Of a DNA stretch of 64,000 nt, positions 24,080-34,649 are shown one piece after another; within the stretch, counting starts at the first letter, position 1, and the number at the start of each line of letters is the position of its first letter. A model generated the notes under the pieces. It had not been told where the DNA came from. It saw nothing but the letters and a program-made list of their open reading frames with translations, and made no database searches. Location of the stretch: positions 28,663,949 through 28,727,948 of the forward strand of contig OY740774.1 in NCBI GenBank assembly GCA_963513935.1, in the 5' to 3' direction. Source of the DNA: Aphrophora alni (lineage: Eukaryota > Arthropoda > Insecta > Hemiptera > Aphrophoridae). The position numbers and the translations under genes are program-made.

Positions 24080-24370
24080 ATTCAGTTCGTTGGACACAGT
24101 GTTAGAAATTTCTTAACAACAATTTGAATATTTACTTTAGAATAGAATTGTTAAGCATCTTTTCTGCCGAATTGCAAGAATTTTCTGCAGAAAATAAATG
24201 ATAATGATTCACACAGCCACATTGATTAATGAGGATACCTAAAGGTGATTGAATTTGACATGTCAATTTGTAAAGGTCTATCACATCATTAATTATCTGG
24301 ACTATATGTTTCAATTTTTCTATATCAATATCGTACTTTTTCTCGTCATTGCTGTGTAATAAATATGAGG
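24080..24370 (+). repeat. Array module D, copy 2
   Basis: Has GTTGGACACAGTGTTAGAAA, ACACAGCCACATTGATTAAT, TGATTGAATTTGACATGTCA and TCGTCATTGCTGTGTAATAA, collinear with 19.32-19.51 kb. Confidence 0.75.
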
Positions 24371-25044
24371 TATTGGTTTACTACTATAATAAAGTTAACA
24401 CCACATTTCAACTTTTAACATAAACTTAAACGACCACTACTAATTTAAAAACGTAGTCCTAATTATACCTTCTACGTCAATATACTTGTTAATAATTCCA
24501 AGTTTGAGATACACGATGTGTTTATAAGTATAGTTTTATGGGAATATTGGCCATCATTTGTGGATATAAAACTTAAATCATGATATGTCGAGATTATGGA
24601 ACAATTATGATTTGTATGTACAATGATGTTGACAAATTTCCGAATAAATTACATCATAAATATGAACAATCTATCATTATCCAAAAAAGTTTGGTCACAC
24701 TAACAAATATTTTCTTCTGATTTCGAGTAACATTTGAACAAAATTTTTCTTTACATATTTAAATATTATTGAAATATTTCCAACTTGTATTGGGTTAGTA
24801 TTTGCTTTGTGTTTATTCACTCTGTAATTTCATGTACATTTTAGTCCTTCGAGACGTTCAGTACTGAAATGATGATCAGAAATCAACGACATCTCATGGG
24901 TCATAATTATTCATAAAGAAATAAATAGAACAATTTATAGTTATAATAAAGAACATCTAAACGTTTTGGGCAATATGAAATACTCAAACCCACAAATATA
25001 CATTCAGGCAACATGTTTCAAAATATGTTTATCTGTTCATCCAA

Positions 25045-25290
25045 AATGTACTTTTATTTCGATCTAGCAATTCATATGTATATAGTTGATATAAACGCCC
25101 ATTTAAGTCACTACGAGGAAATGAGTATAAAATAGATACCCTACACGATAAACTAATAGCAGCCGGCTCGGAAGAGAACAAGTGTTGGTCAAGAGAGACC
25201 TGATAGAGAGGGATGTAACCCAAGACAAAGTGTAGATCCAGCTATGGGTTGAGTGTAGTTACCCTCCGAAGGGACTTGCGTATATGAGCG
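25045..25290 (+). repeat. Repeat P, copy 2
   Basis: Contains CGGAAGAGAACAAGTGTTGG, TCAAGAGAGACCTGATAGAG, AAAGTGTAGATCCAGCTATG and CCCTCCGAAGG in the P order. It is inserted between array modules D and E. No coding frame; the class is uncertain (retroposon-like). Confidence 0.72.
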
Positions 25291-25349
25291 AACAATGCAT
25301 CTAAATAAAGCAGCTTTTATTTTATCCCAACCAGGATTAATCTTTGGTC

Positions 25350-25850
25350 AACTGTTAGTATTAATTTATTCAGCGATTTCTGTTTTCAAATATGTTATAT
25401 TGTTTGGTTGTGATGTTTGTGTTGGATGATTTGTTAATACAAACAATTTGTCATATATTTTGACACAAAAAATTACTCAAATAATCAAATTCATTCTAAT
25501 CGTGTTTGGATTATAAGTACAAACCGTTTCTGCAATAAATACAGAAACAACATAAATTTTTATTACTTCCAAAACATAAATCAGTTAAACTGTTCACGTA
25601 AACGGAACATTTTATGTAAGAAGGAATCCATAAATCTCTCTTCATTCTGAAGAAGTAACACAAATTGCAAATATCAGATAAAGAAAAGCCGCCCAACTCT
25701 CCTTCAAACTGACATGTTTACAGTCCTCAATACTTCCTATTCCTAACTCTCCCGACTTCCTGTTTGAATATAAAGGGAAGATGTGGAGAGTTATGCGTGG
25801 ACGACTTTCCCATTTGGTGATATTTCAAGTGCAGTCTTAAATATTATGTA
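25350..25850 (+). repeat. Array modules E and A, copy 6
   Basis: E has TTGTGTTGGATGATTTGTTA and AATAATCAAATTCATTCTAA. A has ACTTCCAAAACATAAATCAG, TATCAGATAAAGAAAAGCCG, ACTTCCTGTTTGAATATAAA and TGTGGAGAGTTATGCGTGGA. An F-like stretch continues to about 26,100, after which the array signal stops. Confidence 0.77.
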
Positions 25851-26100
25851 ACTCCCATAGCTTTGAAAATAATTTAGTTTTCTCACGAACTATTATTTTG
25901 TTTTGATAATCTTCATTTGAAGTAATGCAAATTTTAAATTACTACCTTAAAACACGTTATTAGGCCGAAAACATTTTCAGTTTTATTTCTTTATTATTTA
26001 AAGTTTGTTCTTTGTCCGTATATTGTTGGAATATACGAAATTTTCTCGACAACTAATGAAGCGATTTCAAGAAATTTCAGCAAACGAGGAAGTCGCGATC

Positions 26101-28135
26101 TCCTCAAAAATATGGTTTAAATGTTTTCTGTAAATATCCCAAAACAACGTTCATGAAAGACCTAATTACTAAAAATCAGTTTCGGAGTCATTGGTTAAGA
26201 TTGTGAGTTATTTTTCAAGTAAGTGAAAATGTACCACGTACGCCGTCTTACAAGGTTAGCTAAAAATTTCGGTAACATATTAGTAACATACGAAGTTGGC
26301 CAAACTATTTGCCAAAAAGGAAATGAAATGAGAACGTTACTATTTAGTTTCTACAATATATTTATGGAATCTAGGTCACATGTTGGTGTGTTTCCCCCCG
26401 ACTATTGTACCTTATTAAACCGGAGCTAAAAAGATCTAATTTTCGCGTCCCTAATAAACCGAGATGTTTACAGTTCCAATTTCCAGTCGGGTTAGTGCCT
26501 TGCAATGATTACACCGTAAAAGTTTTACTCACAGTAATTCTTGCCGGCCATGTTGCATCAGTGTTAAAGCTACGAGCGATAAAGTTGTTTTACTTATACC
26601 AATATTACAACAAAATTTGTTTGGTTAGTTTTATAATTTGTATACAAATTTGCTCTCCTAAGCTCTAATATGATGAAACATTTTAGAGTTTTGCAAAGTA
26701 GGATGTCTTTTTAAACCGAAAACCGTAAAAGTTATCATTCCTTAAAGGATTTAATTTATTTTGTCTAAAATATTCCAGAATCAACGTTAATATCTCCAAA
26801 CAACAGCAAATAATCTTCTTAAAAAACAAGAGAAAACGGCTCGTTTTTGATACATTAAAAACATAACTAAATATTTCGAATAATTATATTATATTTTTTT
26901 AATTTTTTATTTTTTCTTACTTATTTTGTTCCAAAATAGAGGAAGGACTGTGAGCAGCAATATGTAAGAAAAAATAATTTAATATAATTATTTAATATAA
27001 CCAGTCCAGTTAAGCAACCGATGATAATTTTATATCAGCTATGACAGTACAAGCTATTTATGTACTCATGCTGCAAATCTGTATAGACTACACAAATCAT
27101 ATACAGTAGTAAACAAATAGATTTGAAAATGGAAATCAGTTAACGAAATATAAATAAAGTTATTGAATTAAAACAAAAATTTAATTAAAATGTTACCTTT
27201 ACAATGTATAACACATGTTGTATTATTAACACAATTTTCGAATTATTAAAAGTTTATGGAATTTAAAAAATGGAAAACCACGGAGTTATGGAACAGTTCC
27301 CAATAAATTGTCGATATTAATAGTTTCCAGTAGCCAATGAAACAGCGATTTTAGGAATGTTTTAAGTAGTTCCACAATTTTTATTTCAAATGAAAAACGT
27401 TAGATGCAGCATAATTTACAAACTATTTATGAACTGTATTATTAGTCTAACAATGCAGAACGTTCTTTCTCTAAAGAATCGGGATTAACTACAAAATTCC
27501 AATTTTTGGATCTTTTACAAAACATTTTCTAAACGTAAAAAATTTTGTTTTATTGGAGTAATTTTAAATTTTGTAACATGAAAAAATGACCCACTTAAAG
27601 ATTTTTTAAACGTAACGCGAATTATTATTTTTTTTGAGAAACCGTTACAGATTTTAGCGTAATAGCGTTTGCACTTTCTCAGAAAACTATTTCATGTTGT
27701 AATTTAAAATTAATCAAAGGAAAATACAGGGATCATAAACATATTTGAATTCCACAAATAAACTTAATAGATAAAACAAATTTAAATCAAGAGTTTTAGT
27801 TTTGTAGTATGTTTGTCCCCTCTAAAATCTTTTTTCCTTAAATGAAACAAAATAGCATAATACTTTCAATTTCAATACAACGTTGCAGTATTTTTCAAAC
27901 ATTTATTACATTTAATTTATATAATCAAATTTTCACTTCTTAAACTGTAAAATATATTCTTTGTTTTTGTACTTAGGACCAGACGTGAATAGAATGAGGG
28001 ACGAATACAAATCGGTCACCTACCACAATACTCTCGGTCACAGTGGATGGAGTAGGGGCTCAACCAAAGTAGCAGCGTCGTCTGCACTCTTATGTGACAT
28101 AAATCTATAATTTGTCTCCCTTTTTGTGTAAATAC
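26101..28135. other. Unassigned AT-rich DNA
   Basis: Open frames at 26,223-26,668 have no recognisable domain and no splice or codon support, so no gene is called. The rest is AT-rich sequence without an assigned repeat. Confidence 0.5.
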
Positions 28136-28390
28136 GCCAAACTTCTTAGTCATCATCGCCTTTAAAAAATATATATAATGAAGTCTCTGGCTCTCGAATA
28201 ATCTAATAGCGTCACGGACGGAAGAGAACAAGAGTTAGTCTATAGACACCTGATTGCCACGCACGTACTCACTATAGTGAGCCCCGAAGGGGGAAAATCT
28301 GTAAGTTTTTGGACGGAAAAGAACAAGAATTGGTCAAGAGAGTCCTGATTCCCCCGCCTGCACTCACCATAGTGCGCCCCCGAAAACAAA
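28136..28390 (+). repeat. Repeat P, copy 3, with a duplicated core
   Basis: The head GTCATCATCGCCTTTAAAAA is followed by GAAGAGAACAAGAGTTAGTC and ACTCACTATAGTGAGCCCCG. A second core then follows: GGAAAAGAACAAGAATTGGT, AAGAGAGTCCTGATTCCC and ACTCACCATAGTGCGCCCC. The 3' half is therefore present twice in direct orientation, about 110 bp apart. Confidence 0.75.
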
Positions 28391-29090
28391 AATTCAATAA
28401 ATTTTTCAATAAAAAAGTTGTAATGTAACCTACTTTGTATGTACATTTTACTTCAATGGACTAACTATGGAACAACATATCTATCTACAATTGTTGTTTA
28501 ATTATACAGGGTGTGACAAAATAGCAATTTAGCTATACATATTCAATTTCATCAGTTGTACAAGAAATGGTACTTAACAATTTTTCGAATTCTGATTTGT
28601 TTAGTTTATGATGATTCTGCTTCGTGACACAAGATATCGTCTGTATAAACATAAGCTCAGTGCAGAGTCTCATAAAATGTTGAAAAGCTGAAGGTATTAG
28701 TTAAGCTTACTTACTGTAACATAAGGCTTTAAGTTCTTCTTAACTATGGCTCCATGTGCAAGTACTTTATGAAGGTAATCTCTTCTTTTGTTGAGGTCTT
28801 CTTTAAGATGTTTTATAGGGGTTTTGTGGTTGGGTTGTCTGTTGTTATATTCTCAACTAAACTTCAACTTCTTATATTAATGTATAGGGTTATATTTTCA
28901 TCCCTTGTTATTAAATATAAATTACGTATACGGATTGAAATTTCTTTAAGTATGTGTGTATGCTTATGTTAACTAGTAATTGATGTTTTTAACGTTGACG
29001 AAATTTTTGATTTTTATTTTACGAGAAGAATAAATGATATATTTTTTATGCTGTGATTTATTTTTGGAAGTGAAATTATTTGTGTCGAAG
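28391..29090. other. Unassigned AT-rich DNA with an ACAGGGTGT terminus
   Basis: No gene seen. TATACAGGGTGTGACAAAAT at 28,503-28,522 is a DNA-transposon-like left end, but no coding region or right end was recognised after it. Confidence 0.5.
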
Positions 29091-29750
29091 TAGTAGGGGG
29101 TGAATTGTACTGCGACATCTAGAGATCTGTTGTATCACTCTACTTTTCTAACGTTTATGATCAAGGGTAAGTATGTTCTCTTAGACTTCTTTGGGGTTGA
29201 CCTGAGATTGGGATCGCAGGTACCATTTAATTCTACCCAACTCAGACGTCTTATCAGTGAATCATTTGTCCTACCACGTTGGTGGCAGGAGCGGGCTGTT
29301 ACTTTTCCATATTGATGAGACCTTTCTGCGCTGTATTCCTCTCTTAAGTTTGCTATTCTTCATGAGTGACGTATTTGACCTTTCTCTGTTAGGTTTATTA
29401 CTTCGTGTTGATGATTAAATCTCGACGAAGCTGAGGATCCTCTATGCGGATAGTCGTTATAGAGGGCGTGCTTCATTTTATTGCACGTTTAGTTGCACTA
29501 ACATTCAACACAATCTTCTCTCTCTCTTTCTCTCCATATTTTGCCTACGAACAGCTAGAGAGAGGATGATCCACCGGTTCATTGCCTCGCTTGGTCGGGT
29601 ATGGGTAGGTACTGTAAGAGGCAACCAAGTAACCCACATGCTCCGAAGGCGACACTTTTTGTCCAGTTGTCATTCACCCAATAGTACGGGTCGTTTTAGA
29701 CTTTAAATTTGGGCTAAAAATAGAAAGTAGGGGGGGGGATATGAAGGCAT
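29091..29750. other. GC-richer island with a possible minus-strand coding relic
   Basis: This segment stands out from its AT-rich surroundings. On the minus strand about 80 codons (roughly 29,345 down to 29,130) are open and rich in Lys, Arg and Ser, including GKVTARSCHQRGR and TPKKSKRTYLP, with no methionine start and no family that I recognise. Further right is CT-rich sequence (29,515-29,535) and GC-rich sequence around CCACCGGTTCATTGCCTCGC. It may be a decayed gene or a mobile-element fragment; no function is proposed. Confidence 0.3.
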
Positions 29751-32169
29751 AGTAGAGCGGAGTTAAGGTATAAAAGTGTTTACAGAATACACCTGCACGG
29801 GAGTTGGTAGTAGTTCACAGGAAATACTTCAGAAGAACGTGAAGAGTAGGAATTTGATGAGGTTGTTTGTAATGAATCCCCAATGCACGATGAGTTCGCC
29901 AATCTTACGCATACAATTTATATCGAATCATATGCAGAGAAAATAATTGAATTATTACTTTGCTTCGGATTAATATTAATATTCGCTTGAATTATAAAAA
30001 AAATACATCATGTCTTACAACATATACTGACATGCTGTTATTCATTTCTTCTTCTTATTTCTCTTATTCTTTTCGGTCTATCATTTCTTTTTCCCTTTCT
30101 TCCATACTTTATTATACCCATCCATGTTGTATGCATGTTGTTCTCTCTTTCTTTTCCCGGGAGGTTTTGCTTCCGTCACATTTAGTAGGATTCCATCTAC
30201 TGTAATTCTACTAACATATCCATACCAATTTAGTTAGACTCTTTAAACTCTCCAATAAGCTCTAACTCAAATTTTCGCCTTGTTTTAATTTCTTTTCTTA
30301 TCCATTTTTGTTTTCTGTTTAGCTTTTTTCAAATACACTATTCCCTCCGCAGTTATCCTATTTTCAGTCTCTTTGATCTTTGTTCGTTTGGAGGTGGATC
30401 TTGCACCTGATAAGGAACAGCAAGTAAGTCTATCATTTTATTTACATTTTTGATACTTTTCTTTTTTTGTTAACTATTATGGGTTTTCATATCTCATGAT
30501 GCACATTGCTAGCTTTTGTTATTCAGTTTTGTATTTTGTAATTTATTTCTTCATCTTATGCTGTTGTTAAATTGCTCCAATATCCATTGAATCTTCTGGA
30601 AGTTCCAGAAATATCAATTATTACTTCCATACTTAATATAGGGAAACTTTTGAGATGTGTCAAAAAATCGATTCAAGTCTCCTCTCGGGTTCATGTTTGT
30701 TTAATTTACTTTTGAAACTGCTGTATTGCACATTTACGTTATATACCTTCACTTTTCATCAAAATTGATCAAAATCATATTGACGTAGTTTTAGATATTC
30801 TCTATTTTTTGTTGGATAGCAACCAAAACTTTTAAAGAAATTCAATGGAGAATAATTCCGTCTATGTAAACTTATTACTTACGTACTTACTCTTGACGCG
30901 TTTCGGAACTCTATCCCATCATCAGAAAATCGCTCTATGATTGAATTACTTATCAATAATCGTGACTTCGAAAGAGATAACAACGAATATCAAAAAATTA
31001 TTTACTTAGGAACACTTAGGCAAAATGTGATCCACATCATAACTGCTGATTAGAGTAAATGAATGTTTGGTGTTAGTCCTATTGTAGATTTATCTACAAT
31101 ATTTTCGTTATTAAAAAAAAAGAAAAAAAAGGAAAAAAAAGAAAAAAAAAAGTTTTACATTTCATCAAAATCTATTTCTTTTTGGGGGGTTTATTACACT
31201 GCTTTTGTTAATAATTTATTTTAACTCAAAGGACCACAAAATGTCTACATCTACGAAACAATTATCTTTAAGAAAATACGAGTAAATGTAATATAATTAT
31301 ATTATTCTCTAAGAAGGATTTTGTTTTCATGCTCTGTAAATTTCGAGTGTTTGTTAAATTGTTTTGTTTTATTCGATTTCGTTCGACTTTTACACCAGAT
31401 TTTAAAACGTTTTTAGTTAAAATTATTGCATTTACTAACGGCAAGCAGGTACGTACCAAAACAACTGCCGGAGAACAATTCCGTACTTTTTAATTAAGAC
31501 AGGTTATGTTTTACGTGACTCAATGCATCTGTGCAATTGTGGAAATCTCGTTTGCATTTCATTCCCAATTTCCCCAGTTTAATTAATTCAAAATTCTAAT
31601 AATGTAACGTTTCTGCGACATGATTTGTAATTTCTTTTAATATTTAAACTTAAATCTTGATTAGGCTGTGGAGGATGAATCTCTACTTATCGTAGATGTA
31701 TAGAGAAAGAAGAAATTAGAAAAATAACTTTAAGTTGTTATTATATTACCAGGAAAAAAATTCTTTTTACGTCTGACGTAGTATCAAGATAACAACAGCA
31801 GATCACTTTTTTGTTTATATTCTCACATGTACGTAATACAATAAGTTATGTGAAGTATCAAACATATCGATGTATAGTTTGTTTGATTATATTTTGAAGC
31901 TCTCCGAATTCAAAAAGTGTTTTTTTGGACCATGAACAGATTTCAATAAAATTTGGTATGTGGACTTATTTTTCAAAAACTACATCGTAACGAAAAATTC
32001 AGTCCAGCAGTTGTTAATTAAAACATGAAAATGAACTGTCATTTCATATAATGAACTGACCTTTAAAAAATATTTATATATTTAAAAAAGATAATAAACT
32101 TAGTTTGCTTCACGTCCTCAGCGTTATCGTAGTTAATTATATTCTATCTCGTTTTTAATAACCGCAGTC
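29751..32169. other. Unassigned AT-rich DNA
   Basis: No supportable gene. It includes an A-rich (AAAAAAAAG)n-like tract at 31,112-31,151, and the motif CGCGTTTCGGAACTCTATCC followed by CATCATCAG at about 30,899-30,927. Confidence 0.5.
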
Positions 32170-32695
32170 AAGGTTAATGTTGGTTTTTACAACTTCCAGT
32201 TTGCGCGGTTTTTAGGTCCGAGAATCTGTCTGTAAGTAGCAACCCGTCTACATAGACAAGAAAACAAATCTTATATATTTAAAACTTTGCATTTATATCT
32301 TTTGTATTGTCCCACATATAGGAAAAATATAGCGGTAACTTAAAATGACCTTGATTTAGTTAAGGTGCAAAAACTGTCGAGTTAACATTTTGTGTGGAAA
32401 TATTATGTGTGGGGTACCAAATAAAACTAGAAGTTATTCTGATTACGAATATGTATGTTTATTTCACGACAGATTAGTTTGTTGGTGCTAGGTTGAATTT
32501 AAAGTGTTAGATATCATTCCTCCTCCCCACCCCGGTTTGACTTGGAACACGGCATGACTTTCAGATCTGGAAAAAATTATTTGGATTTGAAATTAAACCA
32601 CTTAATTGAACCACAAAATGAGAAATATGTACTGTATAAGTTTTGAAAGTAGTTTTTGTGAGATGCGAGACAAACAATTCAATAGCCATTTTTCT
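32170..32695 (+). repeat. Dispersed repeat R, copy 2 (tandem unit 1)
   Basis: In order: TCTGTCTGTAAGTAGCAACC, CTACATAGACAAGA, TTTGCATTTATATC, GGGTACCAAATAAAACTAGA, TTACGAATATGTATGTTTAT, a C-rich CTCCCCACCCC run and TTGACTTGGAACACGGC. The same order recurs about 500-520 bp later, and inverted at 3.6-4.07 kb. Confidence 0.78.
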
Positions 32696-33150
32696 TTATT
32701 ACAGTACGTAGGTGAAACCAAAGCTCCTTGTAATTTTAAGTCTGTCTGTCTGTAAGTGACAACGAGCCTACACAGACAAGACGATAAATCCTGTATTTTC
32801 AAACTTTGTATTTATATTGTTTGTATAGTCCCATATATAAGAAAAATATAGATGTAAACAAATTAAGGGGAAACTATCCAGTTTAGAATGTATATTTGCG
32901 AAATATTGTTATGGGGGTATCAAAAACCTAGAAGTTATTCTCATTACGAATATGTATGTTTATTTGACGAAAAATTAATATATTGGTGTTAAGTGTTAGT
33001 ATCCCCCCCCCCCCGGTTCAACTTGAACACGACGTGACCTACCAATCTGAAAAGATTACTTGGACTTGACATTAAATTCCAGTGTAATATCATATATTAT
33101 AGTTTCTTGTATGAGGAATACAACTTAATTAAACCACACAATGATAAATG
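32696..33150 (+). repeat. Dispersed repeat R, copy 3 (tandem unit 2)
   Basis: Contains GTCTGTCTGTAAGTGACAAC, CTACACAGACAAGACG, TTACGAATATGTATGTTTAT, a C12 run at about 33,003-33,014, and TCAACTTGAACACGACGTGA. With copy 2 it forms a head-to-tail pair. Confidence 0.78.
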
Positions 33151-33159
33151 CGTACAGTA

Positions 33160-33240
33160 CACGTTTTTTGATTACGAACATGTATGTTTGTTTATTTAAC
33201 GAAAAAAGGTAATATGTTGGCGCTAGGCCGCTTAAAAGAA
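33160..33240 (+). repeat. Dispersed repeat R, truncated third tandem unit
   Basis: TTACGAACATGTATGTTTGT, ACGAAAAAAGGTAATATG and GTTGGCGCTAGG match only the middle of R. A third tandem unit was evidently truncated at both ends. Confidence 0.6.
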
Positions 33241-33439
33241 TTCGACTTTTTAATAATAACTGTCTTTATATGCCTATGAACTCTATTTGTGACTAAATTG
33301 GATTTAAAAAAAATTCAGACTTCAATTCTGCATTTTACGATACCAACTTCACAACTTTATATTGAATAATAGCTAGTTATTTATAAAAAATGTAATTTCG
33401 AACTTGACCTCTCTAGAAAATGTTATATTTCGTAGTTAC

Positions 33440-33575
33440 CAGATCTGGCATTGTCAATTCACTAACACGAGCGTAGCGAGTGGAGTACCGTTGTTATATG
33501 TACAGAGAATTTTTATATATACATACGTGAGAGGCCCGTTAGGGTCTAGCCAACGTCAAACACTAGTGATACACA
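33440..33575 (-). repeat. Dispersed repeat S, copy 2 (head only)
   Basis: On the plus strand GAGCGTAGCGAGTGGAG and GAGGCCCGTTAGGGTCTAGC, then AACGTCAAACACTAGTGATA, are the reverse complement of the head of S at 6.08-6.20 kb. Confidence 0.65.
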
Positions 33576-34040
33576 CAATTTTTATAATTTTAATAAAATC
33601 TGTGTAACAACAGTTTTAAAAAACCCTTTACTGGTATGTATACCAATATAATTTTACATTTCATACAAGGCCCAAGAAAACAATTTTTTGGGTAATATAT
33701 TTAGGGGATCATTTCATGATGGGCTGGATAAGTACCATGTTGTCACCTATCAATTTGTTTCTCCATAATAATATTGCTATTTATTATTTTCAAATATACA
33801 ATAGTTATTTATCAGTATCACCCATATTAAGACAATGGTCTTAATAATGGACATATATACTCGTAGACTGTAAGTCTGTTGGTAAATAATTTTAATTTTA
33901 ATTTTAAAAGAATCACATTCACGAAATTCCAATTATTACTTTAAAGGTTTATCATATGTAATATATTTTATAAACAATAATAAAATTGAAAACATTATTT
34001 ACGATAACTGATATTTGGGATATCTGAATGAATATGTGGT

Positions 34041-34310
<270 letters not shown>

Positions 34311-34649
34311 TAAGAGAAAGAGAGTGTGTTTCTTTTCATAATGTGGTGTTTATGAGTTTGCCAGAATTGGATCAAGGTCTTCTATACGGGTAGAGAATGG
34401 GGTATGTAGAAGGAATGTATAAAATGCCAAGATAAACTTATTGTTCACGTTGTGTATTCTAAAAGTCCTTAATACAAGCACGATTACAACCTTGTACCAA
34501 TTGTTAAACATTTTAAAGAGATAACGATGATATGTTGTTCTTGATTCTCTACAATGACTACCAAATCTACATATATATTTAATTTTAAATCAATTTTGCG
34601 TTCATCAACCATCGCTGAAACGTTATTAGCAAATAAGACATTAGTGTTA

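Larger units (their letters stand above)
13249..26100 (+). repeat. Degenerate long-period tandem array (modules A-F)
   Basis: Modules recur in the same orientation across about 12.9 kb. A carries AACTTCCGGTTTGAATATAA and GATGTGGAGAGTTATG. B carries AACACCACTAAACTGCTGAC and AGCTGATAACATG. C carries ATCAAGCCAGAGGAAACT. D carries CAGCCACATTGATTAAT and TCATTGCTGTGTAATAA. E is an AT-rich leader ending in ACTTCCAAAACATAAATCA. F carries TAAATAATGTTGTTT. The order E-A-(F)-B-C-D is kept where modules are present, but spacing varies through deletions and insertions. No module holds a convincing gene. Individual copies are listed separately. Confidence 0.75.
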
